A stretch of DNA of 64,000 nucleotides, from assembly GCF_900166625.1 (NCBI RefSeq), contig NZ_LT800499.1, positions 3,855,213 to 3,919,212 of the forward strand, in the 5' to 3' direction. Every line of letters starts with the position of its first letter. Position 1 is the stretch's first letter. Below, piece after piece: positions 41,706 to 52,362 of the stretch. The notes beneath the pieces are model-generated. The model saw only the letters and a program-made list of their open reading frames with translations, searched no databases and was not told where the DNA came from. A program made the position numbers and the translations under genes. This DNA comes from Halobacillus massiliensis. GTDB taxonomy: Bacteria; Bacillota; Bacilli; Bacillales; Halobacillaceae.

Positions 41706-44700
41706 TTAAAATTTCACTTGTACTTTCTTTTGTTCACTACTTGGAATATTCACCCACAGCGTTTTGGTCTCTTCTTCATAAAAATAGGTTTCATCTTTGG
41801 TTTTTAATTCTTCTAAACTGCTCACTGTTTTATACTTTCGACTAGCTGCATGAACCTTTTTAGGTATTGACTTATCTTTTAATCGAATGTAATAAGATGG
41901 AATCTCTGAGTCCGAATGCTTATTATAGACTTCCACTTTATTTTTATTTTTATTAACGATAGTAACATTAGAATTATGGTCTTCCACTGGTGTAAGCTGA
42001 ATATCGTCCAAAGTCAACGAACCGCCCGCTTGACCACTAACCATGTTTCCAATTTTAAGAACATCACCTTTAGAGACATTAATATTAGGAATCGTGATTT
42101 TAGACATGTCATTTGATTCTGAAATATCAACTTTACGAGTGTCTTCCCCATTTTTTATATATAGAATAGCTTCATCAAAACTGCTATTTCTCTTCACATC
42201 GGCAGTCAGGGTATAGGCTCCTGGCTTTGGAACAACATACTGCCAAACGTCAGAGGAAAAATCCTGGTCGCCGGCAATTTCAAGAGCCCCATCCCTAATA
42301 GTAGTATTCACCATATTACTTCGGCTCCAGTGATCAAAGTCATCATTAAATTCACCATTTCTCAAAGTCGCAGATTTTTTATCTGATGGTGCACCTAATG
42401 TTATCGAATCTAAATCAAAACTACCAGAAATATAGTCTACTTCAATAAGATTAGTACCTTCTTGAAGTTGCACCTCTGTTCCTTTCTCTTTCCATCTCTC
42501 TTTCGTTGCTTGTAATGTCACATCCTGACTATCTGTAGTATTTCCGCTCTGTTCTTCTCTTACCTGAACAGTTGCTTCACTATCTTCTCCAGCTGAATAG
42601 TTCAAGTTTAGGTTATAGTTTCCGGTTTCAGGAACACTGACTGCATAGGTTACACTTTCTTCCTCTTCATTGAAGTCGCTAAGATAACCAAACCCGGCAT
42701 GGCCTTTTTTCTCCTTAGCAAATTCTACACCATAGGTATACGAAGCTACTTCTGCTTCAAAAGCTTTTTGCACCTGCGAAGGGATAACCTTTAAAAATAC
42801 ACTGTCATGTGGAGCGAGTGTTACAGAGTAGTCGGACTGAATCCCAAGGTCTTCATGCGTCCATACATCACGTATATGACCTTCTTGAATTCCCAGCTCT
42901 TTTTCAAAATTGAAGTCAAAAGTCTGCTGTTCATCCTGTCGATTAAATAAACCGGCGGCCCATGAACCATCAGGAAGCTGTCCCACCCAGCGCTGACTGT
43001 CCCGACTATCATTGGATTTCCCATAATGCTCTGCTTTATTGTAGATAGGTTTACCTGCCAGACCCATTTTATTAAACTCAATGAGCTCGGTGTTTTGATA
43101 GAACTTATAATTATCTTTTATGGTGTCATACTGATCCGCGATAGCAATTGGAGAGCCCGCTAAAGTATAAAGAGACAGGGTTGTTTTCTTCTCATTTTCT
43201 GCATTTACTCCTTCAAATGTATTTAATTTTAAGAAGTCCCCATCAAGAATCATGCTGGATCTTCCACTTATATCAGAAAACCCTGTAAACCCTTGGAATG
43301 AGTTGGCCCACTGAGACCAGCCTTCTTGCCACTCCTGCCTTCTTTCACTAATGTGATCCCAGCCGCCTCCAAAGGCATCTTCATTGATTCGAATCATATC
43401 CCCATATTTTCTTTCAAGTTCTCCATGTTCGTAAAGATGAGGCATCACCAGACTTAAAAACATATTATTTTCTTCAGCAGCTTCAGACATCCACTTCAAA
43501 TGCGTCTCATAGTTCTCGCGGCCATGAGGTTCTCCTACTTTACCAAGATTCGGGTCCATTCCATCCTCATACCATGAAATAAAGTCTACACGCAGAAAGT
43601 CCGCTCCCTGCTCCTTGAAAAAGTCGATATACCCTTTCACATATTTCTCGGCATCTGGGTGCTCGACATCCAACCAGTAAAGAGCTCGTTCATTGCCCTG
43701 TCCGCCATTAAATCGGTCACCGTCTGTCGGGTCACCTGGATCTCCCTGATCAATCAGTTCTGCCACATAAGTAGGACCATCAGGATTATCTTCAGTACCT
43801 TTCACAATATATTTGTCCGGATTTTTTACAACTTCTGGACTGACCCAAAGAGGATTGTAATAGATTCCAAAATCCATCCCTTTATCTTTAATATAGTCAC
43901 CCCAGTATTCCCAAGTGTGCCCCTCTGGATACTTTTCTGACGGATACTGGAATTCTTCTTCATTTTCACCCTCTTCAGGCTTTTCCCCTGTCTTATACAA
44001 TTGCACATTATCTAACTGAAACGAGCTATGCTCTCCTGCAGCATCTATATTAAACTCTATAGTCAACTGCCCATTCGTTACATTAGCCTGTAATTCAAAA
44101 AGTCCATAACGTGGTTCGCCATATTCATTGGCTAGTCCATCATTGAGTTCTACTATTTGTTCCTCCGATGAATCAGTATAGCTCGTTAACTTCATATCCG
44201 CTGAACTTGTACCGTCTAAGTAATTTTCTACGTCATTTGGAAACTTCACTCGTGCTTCTACCGTATAATTTCCATCCTCCAAGCCTTCTACAGTCTGAGA
44301 GATTCTGGCTGTATGTGGCTCTGGATCATAAACATATAGCTTTAACCCTTCATAGGCATCATTCCCATCTACGCCTGTAGAGGCTTCTGTTTCTATATTC
44401 CATCCCTCTGCATTCCCGGTTTCAAAGTCTCCATTAACCAATAAACCATCTGCATTCTCTTCCCCGCTGCCATCCATATTTAATGGTCTCTTCATCCAAT
44501 TATCATTATGACTGACAACATATCCGTTATCATTGAGTAATGTCGCCCCCTCAATCCATCCATCGGTTGCGATCATATCATAACCATAGGGTTTAAAATT
44601 TTCGGCCATCCAATCAATATTATCCTTAAACCGATCTTCAGGCATGTATGTATTTTTGTCATGCTGATGTTCATAGGTTGAGAAATACATAGGACCTGAA

Positions 44701-44837
44701 CCTTTCCTAGTAAACTCACTATCCTGGGCAGCCACGGCTGTAGTAAACACCGACGATAAGGCGAAAGTAGAAAGGACACAAAACACTCCACTTTTACTCA
44801 CTAAGCCTTTTTTACGCTTTCGGGAACGCTTAATCAT
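41706..44837 (-). CDS. Secreted modular clan-D glycosidase (GH27-like, isomaltodextranase or alpha-galactosidase type)
   Basis: 1043 residues with a twin-basic N-terminus (KRSRKRKK) and a signal peptide to about residue 37. A catalytic (beta/alpha)8 barrel (about 45-620) is interrupted by a carbohydrate-binding-like insert (about 130-280, VNGDFETGNAEGWN). The likely nucleophile is the Asp in DFLRVDFISWY (near 410). CBM35-like (about 690-810) and CBM4/9-like (about 815-940) modules follow. The tail is a ~60-residue domain shared with the GH31 enzyme. GH27 includes Arthrobacter isomaltodextranase; with GH66 and GH31 neighbours, alpha-1,6-glucan is the favoured substrate, but alpha-galactoside cannot be excluded. 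Confidence 0.7.
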   Translation of the reverse strand: MIKRSRKRKKGLVSKSGVFCVLSTFALSSVFTTAVAAQDSEFTRKGSGPMYFSTYEHQHDKNTYMPEDRFKDNIDWMAENFKPYGYDMIATDGWIEGATLLNDNGYVVSHNDNWMKRPLNMDGSGEENADGLLVNGDFETGNAEGWNIETEASTGVDGNDAYEGLKLYVYDPEPHTARISQTVEGLEDGNYTVEARVKFPNDVENYLDGTSSADMKLTSYTDSSEEQIVELNDGLANEYGEPRYGLFELQANVTNGQLTIEFNIDAAGEHSSFQLDNVQLYKTGEKPEEGENEEEFQYPSEKYPEGHTWEYWGDYIKDKGMDFGIYYNPLWVSPEVVKNPDKYIVKGTEDNPDGPTYVAELIDQGDPGDPTDGDRFNGGQGNERALYWLDVEHPDAEKYVKGYIDFFKEQGADFLRVDFISWYEDGMDPNLGKVGEPHGRENYETHLKWMSEAAEENNMFLSLVMPHLYEHGELERKYGDMIRINEDAFGGGWDHISERRQEWQEGWSQWANSFQGFTGFSDISGRSSMILDGDFLKLNTFEGVNAENEKKTTLSLYTLAGSPIAIADQYDTIKDNYKFYQNTELIEFNKMGLAGKPIYNKAEHYGKSNDSRDSQRWVGQLPDGSWAAGLFNRQDEQQTFDFNFEKELGIQEGHIRDVWTHEDLGIQSDYSVTLAPHDSVFLKVIPSQVQKAFEAEVASYTYGVEFAKEKKGHAGFGYLSDFNEEEESVTYAVSVPETGNYNLNLNYSAGEDSEATVQVREEQSGNTTDSQDVTLQATKERWKEKGTEVQLQEGTNLIEVDYISGSFDLDSITLGAPSDKKSATLRNGEFNDDFDHWSRSNMVNTTIRDGALEIAGDQDFSSDVWQYVVPKPGAYTLTADVKRNSSFDEAILYIKNGEDTRKVDISESNDMSKITIPNINVSKGDVLKIGNMVSGQAGGSLTLDDIQLTPVEDHNSNVTIVNKNKNKVEVYNKHSDSEIPSYYIRLKDKSIPKKVHAASRKYKTVSSLEELKTKDETYFYEEETKTLWVNIPSSEQKKVQVKF

Positions 44838-44951
44838 TAAATCTCTCCTCTTTAATTTTTTAATCTTTTAAGGACGGACGACTAAAAACTAAAACAAACA
44901 GACTGCCAGGCGTCTTCCCCTCACTTCTAGTCTCCCTCCTATTGGCATATT

Positions 44952-44969
44952 TGAGTAAACGTTTACTCA
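44952..44969. promoter_or_regulatory. LacI operator O1
   Basis: Perfect 18 bp palindrome TGAGTAAACGTTTACTCA immediately downstream of the -10 box of the GH27-like gene. Confidence 0.75.
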
Positions 44970-44978
44970 CTATGTGTT

Positions 44979-45008
44979 ATTATAAGCGCTTACATAATTA
45001 TTTGTCTA
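44979..45008 (-). promoter_or_regulatory. Promoter of the GH27-like gene with cre site
   Basis: Minus strand TAGACA (45003-45008), 18 bases, TATAAT (44979-44984). The cre-like box TATAAGCGCTTACA (44981-44994, 13 of 14) overlaps the -10 and spacer, so CcpA would block polymerase. Confidence 0.65.
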
Positions 45009-45104
45009 CTAATTTTTGAAAATTCAAACAAATATTGATTAGCATTACTGGCAGGATCCTTGTGTATAAAAGACTTACAGTTTTTATAATATTTTAAGAT
45101 CAAT

Positions 45105-45120
45105 CAGTAAACGTTTCCTT
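45105..45120. promoter_or_regulatory. LacI operator O2 (imperfect)
   Basis: CAGTAAACGTTTCCTT keeps the AGTAAACGTTT core of O1 about 150 bp away; it could support looping. Confidence 0.5.
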
Positions 45121-45152
45121 TTGTTTAAAAAAATAACCCGTAAAAGGATTGC

Positions 45153-46160
45153 TTACAGCAAAACTTTTACGGATTCACGTTCAATGATTTGGTGGGGCAT
45201 AATAATACTCTGGGTTGGTTTACTTGTTTTTAGGGCTTCAAACAGTAGCTCAGTTGCTTTCTCCCCCATTTCCCTTAGGGGCTGGGATAAAGTAGTGAGA
45301 GGTGGGATGGACATCTCAGCAATTTTTAAATTATCATAACCTATAACGGAAATATCATCAGGGACTTTAATGTTCATTCGATAGGCGGCAGCCATTGCAC
45401 CAATAGCCATCTCATCACTTGCTGCAAATATTGCAGTCGTATCAGGAGCTGCTTCCAATAACTCTCTAAACATTATAAGTCCATCTTCATAAGAAAATCC
45501 TCGGGCTGAAAAAACGGGAGGATTTTCATTACCTAACTGGTCCTTCATAGCCGCTTTAAAACCATCAATTCGAGGGTAACCGGCTATTGGATCTTCCTTA
45601 ATCCCACTGATCATGCCTATCATCTCATGTCCTTTTTCAATCAGATAGGAAGTAGCCGTATATGACGCATCACGATCATCCACTTTCACATAAGGAAGCG
45701 GATGTTTGGGAGACTTTGTAGACACCAAAACAGCAGGAACATTCATTCCTTTAATAGCTTCATAATACTCCTGCTTAATTTCTTCACTGGCAAATAATAT
45801 CCCTTCCACCCTCTTTTCACTTAACAGTTTTAAATAATCGAGCGTTTTCTCTCCCTGAGAAGCAGTATTGCAAACGATCACACTGTGGCCCAGACTATGA
45901 GTAACTTTTTCTATCCCATGCAATAATTCAGATGACACCATTCCAGAAATATCTGGGAACAGCACCCCTATGGTTTGTGTTTTCGTGTTTTTCAATCCTC
46001 GGGCTATAGCATTGGGTTTGTACCTAAGCTCCTCAACAGCTTCCATTACCAGCTTTTTTGTTTTTTCTGAATACCCAGCTGATGTACTGTTTAAGATTCT
46101 AGAAACCGTTGCAATTGACACATTCGCATATTTGGCTACATCCTTAATGGTTGGATTAAT
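45153..46160 (-). CDS. LacI-family repressor with a non-standard or damaged start
   Basis: 335 residues if read from an ATT at 46160. This frame gives NPTIKDVAKYANVSIATVSR, a complete LacI helix-turn-helix, where ATG would be expected in family members. An 11-G tract lies 6 bases upstream on the coding strand and could act as ribosome site. The nearest standard start, GTG 46121, would cut the helix-turn-helix in half. A GTG just upstream of the G-tract would be in frame only with 10 or 13 G. The effector domain is intact to the end. Operators at 44952, 45105 and 46186 suggest it controls the GH27-like gene and itself. Confidence 0.75.
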   Translation of the reverse strand: MNPTIKDVAKYANVSIATVSRILNSTSAGYSEKTKKLVMEAVEELRYKPNAIARGLKNTKTQTIGVLFPDISGMVSSELLHGIEKVTHSLGHSVIVCNTASQGEKTLDYLKLLSEKRVEGILFASEEIKQEYYEAIKGMNVPAVLVSTKSPKHPLPYVKVDDRDASYTATSYLIEKGHEMIGMISGIKEDPIAGYPRIDGFKAAMKDQLGNENPPVFSARGFSYEDGLIMFRELLEAAPDTTAIFAASDEMAIGAMAAAYRMNIKVPDDISVIGYDNLKIAEMSIPPLTTLSQPLREMGEKATELLFEALKTSKPTQSIIMPHQIIERESVKVLL

Positions 46161-46185
46161 AACCGTCCCCCCCCCCCTTCACTAC

Positions 46186-46201
46186 GAGTAAACGTTTTCT
46201 C
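46186..46201. promoter_or_regulatory. LacI operator O3 (autoregulatory)
   Basis: GAGTAAACGTTTTCTC, one mismatch from the 16 bp core of O1, directly upstream of the repressor's start region. Confidence 0.65.
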
Positions 46202-46458
46202 TTCAGATGTATCGTACGATAAGGGGTTCGCCCTGTCAATACTTTTCAACCCGTGTAAAGATTCGCTAATTTCACACGTAAACGATGTTTTACCAAAACT
46301 TGATTACAGCCACTCAAATGTACCAGCGTTGACATAGATTTTACCACTAAGTGACAAGGGATGTACCAGTTAATGACAGGGCTTTACCACTTATACCTTT
46401 GTATAATTAATGAGCACACCTACGGGTGTGACATTATTTATATTGGAGGTATTTTTTT

Positions 46459-48014
46459 GTGATTAATTATCGAAAGATACTGGAATTAAACGATGAGGGG
46501 ATTAGTCTTAGGGGGATTTCCGCAAGTACAGGGAATTCCCGTCAAAAAGTCACAGAGGTTATTCGCTTAGCAGAAAAGAAGGGATTAGTGTGTCCCTTAG
46601 AAGATGAAATGACAGATAAGTGGATTGAAGAGTTTCTTTATCCAGAGAAAACTCTGGAGGCCTCTGGCCGACACCCTTTAAATTTTGATTACATTCATGA
46701 AGAGTTAGCGAAGCCGAATGTGACGCTGTCATTATTACATCACGAATATGAAGCAGATTGTCGAGCGAATAACAAGATTCCCTACTCCTATCGCAGCTTT
46801 TTACGTCATTACAGTAAATACGCTGAGAAATACAAAGCTACTTTACGTATTCGCAGAAAACCAGGTGAAATCATGGAGGTGGATTGGGCGGGGTCAACAG
46901 CCTCATTTTCGATAGAGATACTGGAGAAAAGGTAAAGGCGTACGTTTTCGTTTCCACATTGCCATGTAGTCAAATTTCTTATGCGGAAGCAAGTTTATCG
47001 ATGGACTTGCATTCATGGATCACTGCACATAATCGTGCGTTTGCTTATTTAGGAGGATCGACACATATCTTGGTGCCGGACAATCTTAAAACAGGGGTTA
47101 CAAAGCACACGACACGTGAATTAATATTAAATCCTACTTACAAGGAAATGGCCGAGCATTACAATACTGTAGTCATGCCTGCAAGAGTGGGAACTCCCAA
47201 AGATAAATCAAGTGTTGAGGGATCCGTAAGAGTAATTTCTACATGGATTATTGCTGCTTTAAGAAATACTCAATGTTTTAGTCTTGATGAACTGAATGAG
47301 GAAATTCGGAAGAAGCTGGAGGAATTTAATCAACGCTCATTTACTAGAAAAAAAGGCTCTCGTCTGTCGGCATTTACGGAGGAGGAGAAATTCGCCCTTT
47401 CCCCTCTTCCATCTACACCTTATAAAATGTCGGAATGGAAAACGGCAAAAGTCCGTCCGGACTATCACATCTCTGTTGAAAGTATGTTTTATTCCGTTCC
47501 CTATGAATATATCAACCGACAAGTGGAAGTGAAGCTTTCAGATGATTTCGTTGAAATCTTCTTCAACCATATGCGTATTGCCTCTCATAAACGATTATAT
47601 GGGAAGTTTGGTCAGTTATCTACTATACGTGACCACATGCCTGATAACCATAAATTATTTGTAGATCAGACCCCGGAAGCCGCCGTCGAATGGGGTGAAA
47701 GTATAGGCACTTCAACTTTGACTGTCGTTCGGTACATTCTAGATGCGTCACGATCGGAGAAACAAGCTTTACAATCCATATTTTCATTAAAGAAATCTGA
47801 ACGCCGTTATACAAAATACGAAATTGAGCGCGCCTGTAAAATGGTCATTTCTATGACGAAAAGACCGACGGTCAAAAGTGTCCAAACTCTCTTAAACAAC
47901 AATAAAAAGAATGAGGCTGAGCAAGAACTGAGACGCAAAGCAGAGGTCAACAAAAATAACTTTGGTTTCACACGTGGAGCTGCATATTATGGAGGTACGA
48001 AACATGATGAATGA
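46459..48014 (+). pseudogene. istA: istA transposase, frameshifted
   Basis: The first part (46459-46935, GTG start after GGAGG) has a helix-turn-helix (about 10-45) and the first catalytic Asp in MEVDWAG. The frame then fails near 46908. The correct continuation (IFDRDTGEKVKAYVF, then ILVPDNLKTGV and TPKDKSSVEG with the remaining catalytic residues) is one frame back and runs to 48014. A one-base deletion explains it. No classical slippery heptamer is in register, so programmed frameshifting is unlikely and the element may be immobile. Confidence 0.85.
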
Positions 48015-48759
48015 TCAAACGTTAACGAAGTTACTCGAAATGAAACTAAGCGGTATGGCGGATGCCTATAAAGAACAAGTCTCAAACAAGGAATTTCATA
48101 AGATGAGTTTTGAAGACCGTTTTACTCTACTCGTCGATTTAGAACATTCCCGACGTAAAAGTAATAAGCTTCAACGATTAATTAAAACAGCTACTTTCAG
48201 TAATTCAAATGCTTGTATTGAGGATATTGAGTATCATGAGGATCGCCGATTAGATAAGGAGTTGATTCTTAAGTTAGCCAGTGGGACCTATATCCAAGAT
48301 CACCACAACGTTATTTTAAAGGGACCGACAGGTTCAGGAAAATCCTTTCTAGCAAGTGCATTCGGAGTATCAGCTTGTCGTCAGTTTTATAAAGTGAAAT
48401 ATATTCGTTTACCAGAATTACTGGACGAGCTTTCGCTCGCAAAATTGGCCGCCGACGGGAGCTATAGAAAGGTGATTAAGAAGTACAAAAAGGTTGATGT
48501 ACTCATACTTGATGAGTGGCTTTTGACAGATATGTCAACGGAAGAAGCAGCCATACTCCTTGAAATTACTGAAGCCCGTCACAAAGTCGCATCAACCATT
48601 TTCTGTTCACAAATTGACCCTAATGGGTGGCACTTAAAATTAGGAAATGAAACGATAGCTGAGGCTATATTGGACCGCATTATACATGACTCCTACCAAA
48701 TTATGATAGACGGAGATATTTCTATGCGTGAACGCCATGGTATAGGGGCAGAACTCTGA
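48004..48759 (+). CDS. istB: IstB helper ATPase of IS21 element
   Basis: 251 residues from ATG 48004, 8 bases after GGAGG; it overlaps the end of istA. AAA+ motifs are Walker A GPTGSGKSF and Walker B VDVLILDEW. IstB assists target choice and transposition by IstA. The gene is intact, although its partner is broken. Confidence 0.9.
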   Translation: MMNDQTLTKLLEMKLSGMADAYKEQVSNKEFHKMSFEDRFTLLVDLEHSRRKSNKLQRLIKTATFSNSNACIEDIEYHEDRRLDKELILKLASGTYIQDHHNVILKGPTGSGKSFLASAFGVSACRQFYKVKYIRLPELLDELSLAKLAADGSYRKVIKKYKKVDVLILDEWLLTDMSTEEAAILLEITEARHKVASTIFCSQIDPNGWHLKLGNETIAEAILDRIIHDSYQIMIDGDISMRERHGIGAEL

Positions 48760-48804
48760 AATGACTGAAGCCAAACACTCCTCCATTTAACTAAAAAATT
48801 TAAC

Positions 48805-48846
48805 AGAACCCCTACAGTCTATTTTATAGAATTTCGTAGGGGTTCT
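48805..48846 (+). terminator. Terminator inside the IS, after istB
   Basis: 11 bp stem AGAACCCCTAC / GTAGGGGTTCT followed by TGTTTATT. Confidence 0.7.
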
Positions 48847-49046
48847 TGTTTATTGGTAAAGGGATTGGCATTGCTTGGTAAAATCCGTGGCGTTTAATGG
48901 TAAAAAAGATGGCAAGGGTGGTAAGATCCAGTGGCTGTAATCAAAACTTTTGTAAATTCGCCACTAAAGATTCAACAGCACCCATATGTAACAGGCCTTC
49001 ACAAATTTCTCCAAAAGCGTATGTTATTTAAGGTTACGCAGATTAA

Positions 49047-49087
49047 AAAAGCCTCTCAACAATTAAAAAGTATGTTGAGAGGCTTTA
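49047..49087 (-). terminator. Terminator of groESL
   Basis: Stem AAAGCCTCTCAACA / TGTTGAGAGGCTTT with T6 on the minus strand. Two further hairpins (TTAATGACATA / TATGTCATTAA at 49110-49134 and AACCC / GGGTT near 49152-49173) lie between it and the groEL stop. Confidence 0.8.
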
Positions 49088-49182
49088 CTTAGAATATTAT
49101 TTTATTTTTTAATGACATAAAGTATGTCATTAAAGGGTTTAACGAGGCTGAAACCCCCTACACAATAGGGTTTTGGTCGTTA

Positions 49183-50832
<1,650 letters not shown>

Positions 50833-50870
50833 TCATCAAAATTCGTATTGATTAGATTGATCAGCCGTCA

Positions 50871-51155
50871 TTACTGAACGACAGCTAAAATATCACTCTC
50901 GCGAATGATTAAGTATTCTTGGCCTTCGTATTTCACTTCTGTTCCTGCGAACTTAGAGTAAATGATGTGGTCGCCTGATTTTACTTCCAGGGCAACTTTT
51001 TCACCGTTTTCTGTTACGCGGCCTGTTCCTACAGCTACTACTTTACCTTCCTGCGGCTTTTCTTTTGCAGAATCAGGCAGTACGATTCCGCTTGCAGTAG
51101 TCTGTTCTTCTTCTACTAATTCAATAACAATACGATCACCTAATGGCTTTAACAA
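50871..51155 (-). CDS. groS: Co-chaperonin GroES (Hsp10)
   Basis: 94 residues, starting LKPLGDRIV from a TTG codon 8 bases after AAGGAGGG. The mobile loop [19 protein letters not shown] is present. It caps GroEL. First gene of the heat-shock operon. Confidence 0.98.
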   Translation of the reverse strand: MLKPLGDRIVIELVEEEQTTASGIVLPDSAKEKPQEGKVVAVGTGRVTENGEKVALEVKSGDHIIYSKFAGTEVKYEGQEYLIIRESDILAVVQ

Positions 51156-51203
51156 TTAGGACACCCTCCTTAGTCAGCATTAATATCGTTTATTAGTTGC
51201 TTA

Positions 51204-51230
51204 TTAGCACTCTCTGTTAGTGAGTGCTAA
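51204..51230. promoter_or_regulatory. CIRCE element (HrcA operator)
   Basis: TTAGCACTC-N9-GAGTGCTAA, a perfect match to the classical inverted repeat, in the groESL leader. Confidence 0.97.
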
Positions 51231-51241
51231 TCACAATTATT

Positions 51242-51270
51242 ATCATAATCAAATCGTCTCACATTTTCAA
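51242..51270 (-). promoter_or_regulatory. Sigma-A promoter of groESL
   Basis: Minus strand TTGAAA (51265-51270), 17 bases, TATGAT (51242-51247); the CIRCE lies at the start of transcription. Confidence 0.75.
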
Positions 51271-51414
51271 GTAAAAAAAACTAAATTTTCATCATCATTT
51301 TTTGACACGTTTCCACATTGTATAAGTCCTTATATTTATGGGTAGTTTTTAAACTATGGTAAAATACATAGGGTATAAACAGCCTTGTTTTTTATGAGAA
51401 AAGGAGATATGTAC

Positions 51415-52128
51415 ATGCCCAAAAGATATTGGATTATTATTATCACCTATATAGCCACACAGTTTTCGGCTTTACTAGGTGTTCCTGCTTTAGAGGCCTT
51501 AGGCATTGCCCGTGCGTTTGGTGCGATTGCTCTCTGGTCCGTTATCAGCTTTACAGCTGCTACGATTATTATGATTGTTTTACTGCGACCTGATATGAAG
51601 GAAGCCCGGATGAGATCTGACCGTTCAAGCGGCGGGAAAATTCTTGCCTGGTCGATTGCCGGGGTCTTCCTCGCCTTAATTGCTCAGGCCATTGCTGCTT
51701 TGATTGAAACTGAATTGTTCGGCATCCCGGCTGGATCGGAGAATACGATGGGGTTGATGAATATTGCCCGTGAAGAACCTCTGTTCATCCTATTACCCGT
51801 TTTATTTGCTCCTATAACGGAAGAAATCATTTTCCGTAAAGTCATTTTCGGACAGATTTATAAGCGGACGAATTTCTGGATTGCTGTAATTATTTCGGCC
51901 CTTGTGTTCGGTGCGTTCCACTTTGACTTTCAGCATATGCTCGTATACTTTTCCATGGGCTTAGTCTTTGCATTTCTTTATGTAAAAACAAAAAGCATCA
52001 TTACACCGATTGTCGCGCATATGGCAATGAACAGTTTTGTCGTGTTTTCGCAGCTCTTCTATTCGGAAGAAGATCTTCGCCGAATGCAGGAACAGCTGCA
52101 GACCATCTTAACGGGAGGGTTATTTTAG
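51415..52128 (+). CDS. CPBP-family intramembrane metalloprotease (YdiL-like)
   Basis: 237 residues from ATG 51415, 8 bases after AAGGAG. About six to eight membrane segments carry the CPBP/Abi motifs EEIIFRKV (Glu-Glu...Arg), FGAFHFDF and HMAMNS. Such proteases cleave within membranes. B. subtilis has the homologous ydiL at the same place beside groESL, followed, as here, by a ydiK-like gene on the far side. Confidence 0.88.
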   Translation: MPKRYWIIIITYIATQFSALLGVPALEALGIARAFGAIALWSVISFTAATIIMIVLLRPDMKEARMRSDRSSGGKILAWSIAGVFLALIAQAIAALIETELFGIPAGSENTMGLMNIAREEPLFILLPVLFAPITEEIIFRKVIFGQIYKRTNFWIAVIISALVFGAFHFDFQHMLVYFSMGLVFAFLYVKTKSIITPIVAHMAMNSFVVFSQLFYSEEDLRRMQEQLQTILTGGLF

Positions 52129-52129
52129 T

Positions 52130-52339
52130 ATGAGAGCCTCCCCCCTTCTGATGGCCTTCATTTATTTTTTATTTGGAGCCGCATTTACGTATATTGCGAC
52201 CTTCACGGCCACAGAATCTGTATGGAATTTTAGAACGCTCCTGCCGGTATTGGTAGCCACCTTTAACTTCGCTGTGGCGATCCGGCTGTTCATCATTCAT
52301 TTCAAGGTAAAAAAGATAAAAAATAATAAGAAAAAGTAA
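52130..52339 (+). CDS. YdiK-like small membrane protein (DUF4305)
   Basis: 69 residues, two membrane segments (about 8-28 and 36-56) and a lysine-rich tail. It starts 1 bp after the CPBP gene, with GGAGGG about 10 bases upstream inside that gene. It matches the DUF4305/YdiK family by size, helix pattern and position near groESL. Function unknown. Confidence 0.75.
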   Translation: MRASPLLMAFIYFLFGAAFTYIATFTATESVWNFRTLLPVLVATFNFAVAIRLFIIHFKVKKIKNNKKK

Positions 52340-52362
52340 TACAGAGAAAGGAATAGGTGCTT

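Larger units (their letters stand above)
46301..48943 (+). mobile_element. IS21-family insertion sequence (2643 bp)
   Basis: Ends are TGATTACAGCCACT at 46301 and its inverted copy finishing at 48943, with the 5'-TG...CA-3' tips of the family. The direct repeat AAACT lies just outside both ends (46296-46300 and 48944-48948). Sub-terminal repeats of the type GTACCAG/TTTACCAC line the left end and GGTAAAA/GGTAAG the right, as expected for transposase-binding sites. It holds istA (frameshifted) and istB, and inserted between the lacI promoter region and the groEL terminator. Confidence 0.9.

Noticed and set aside
46884-46935. Programmed -1 frameshifting in istA
   Set aside because: No X-XXY-YYZ heptamer is in register and the family usually has a continuous istA; a base deletion explains it better.
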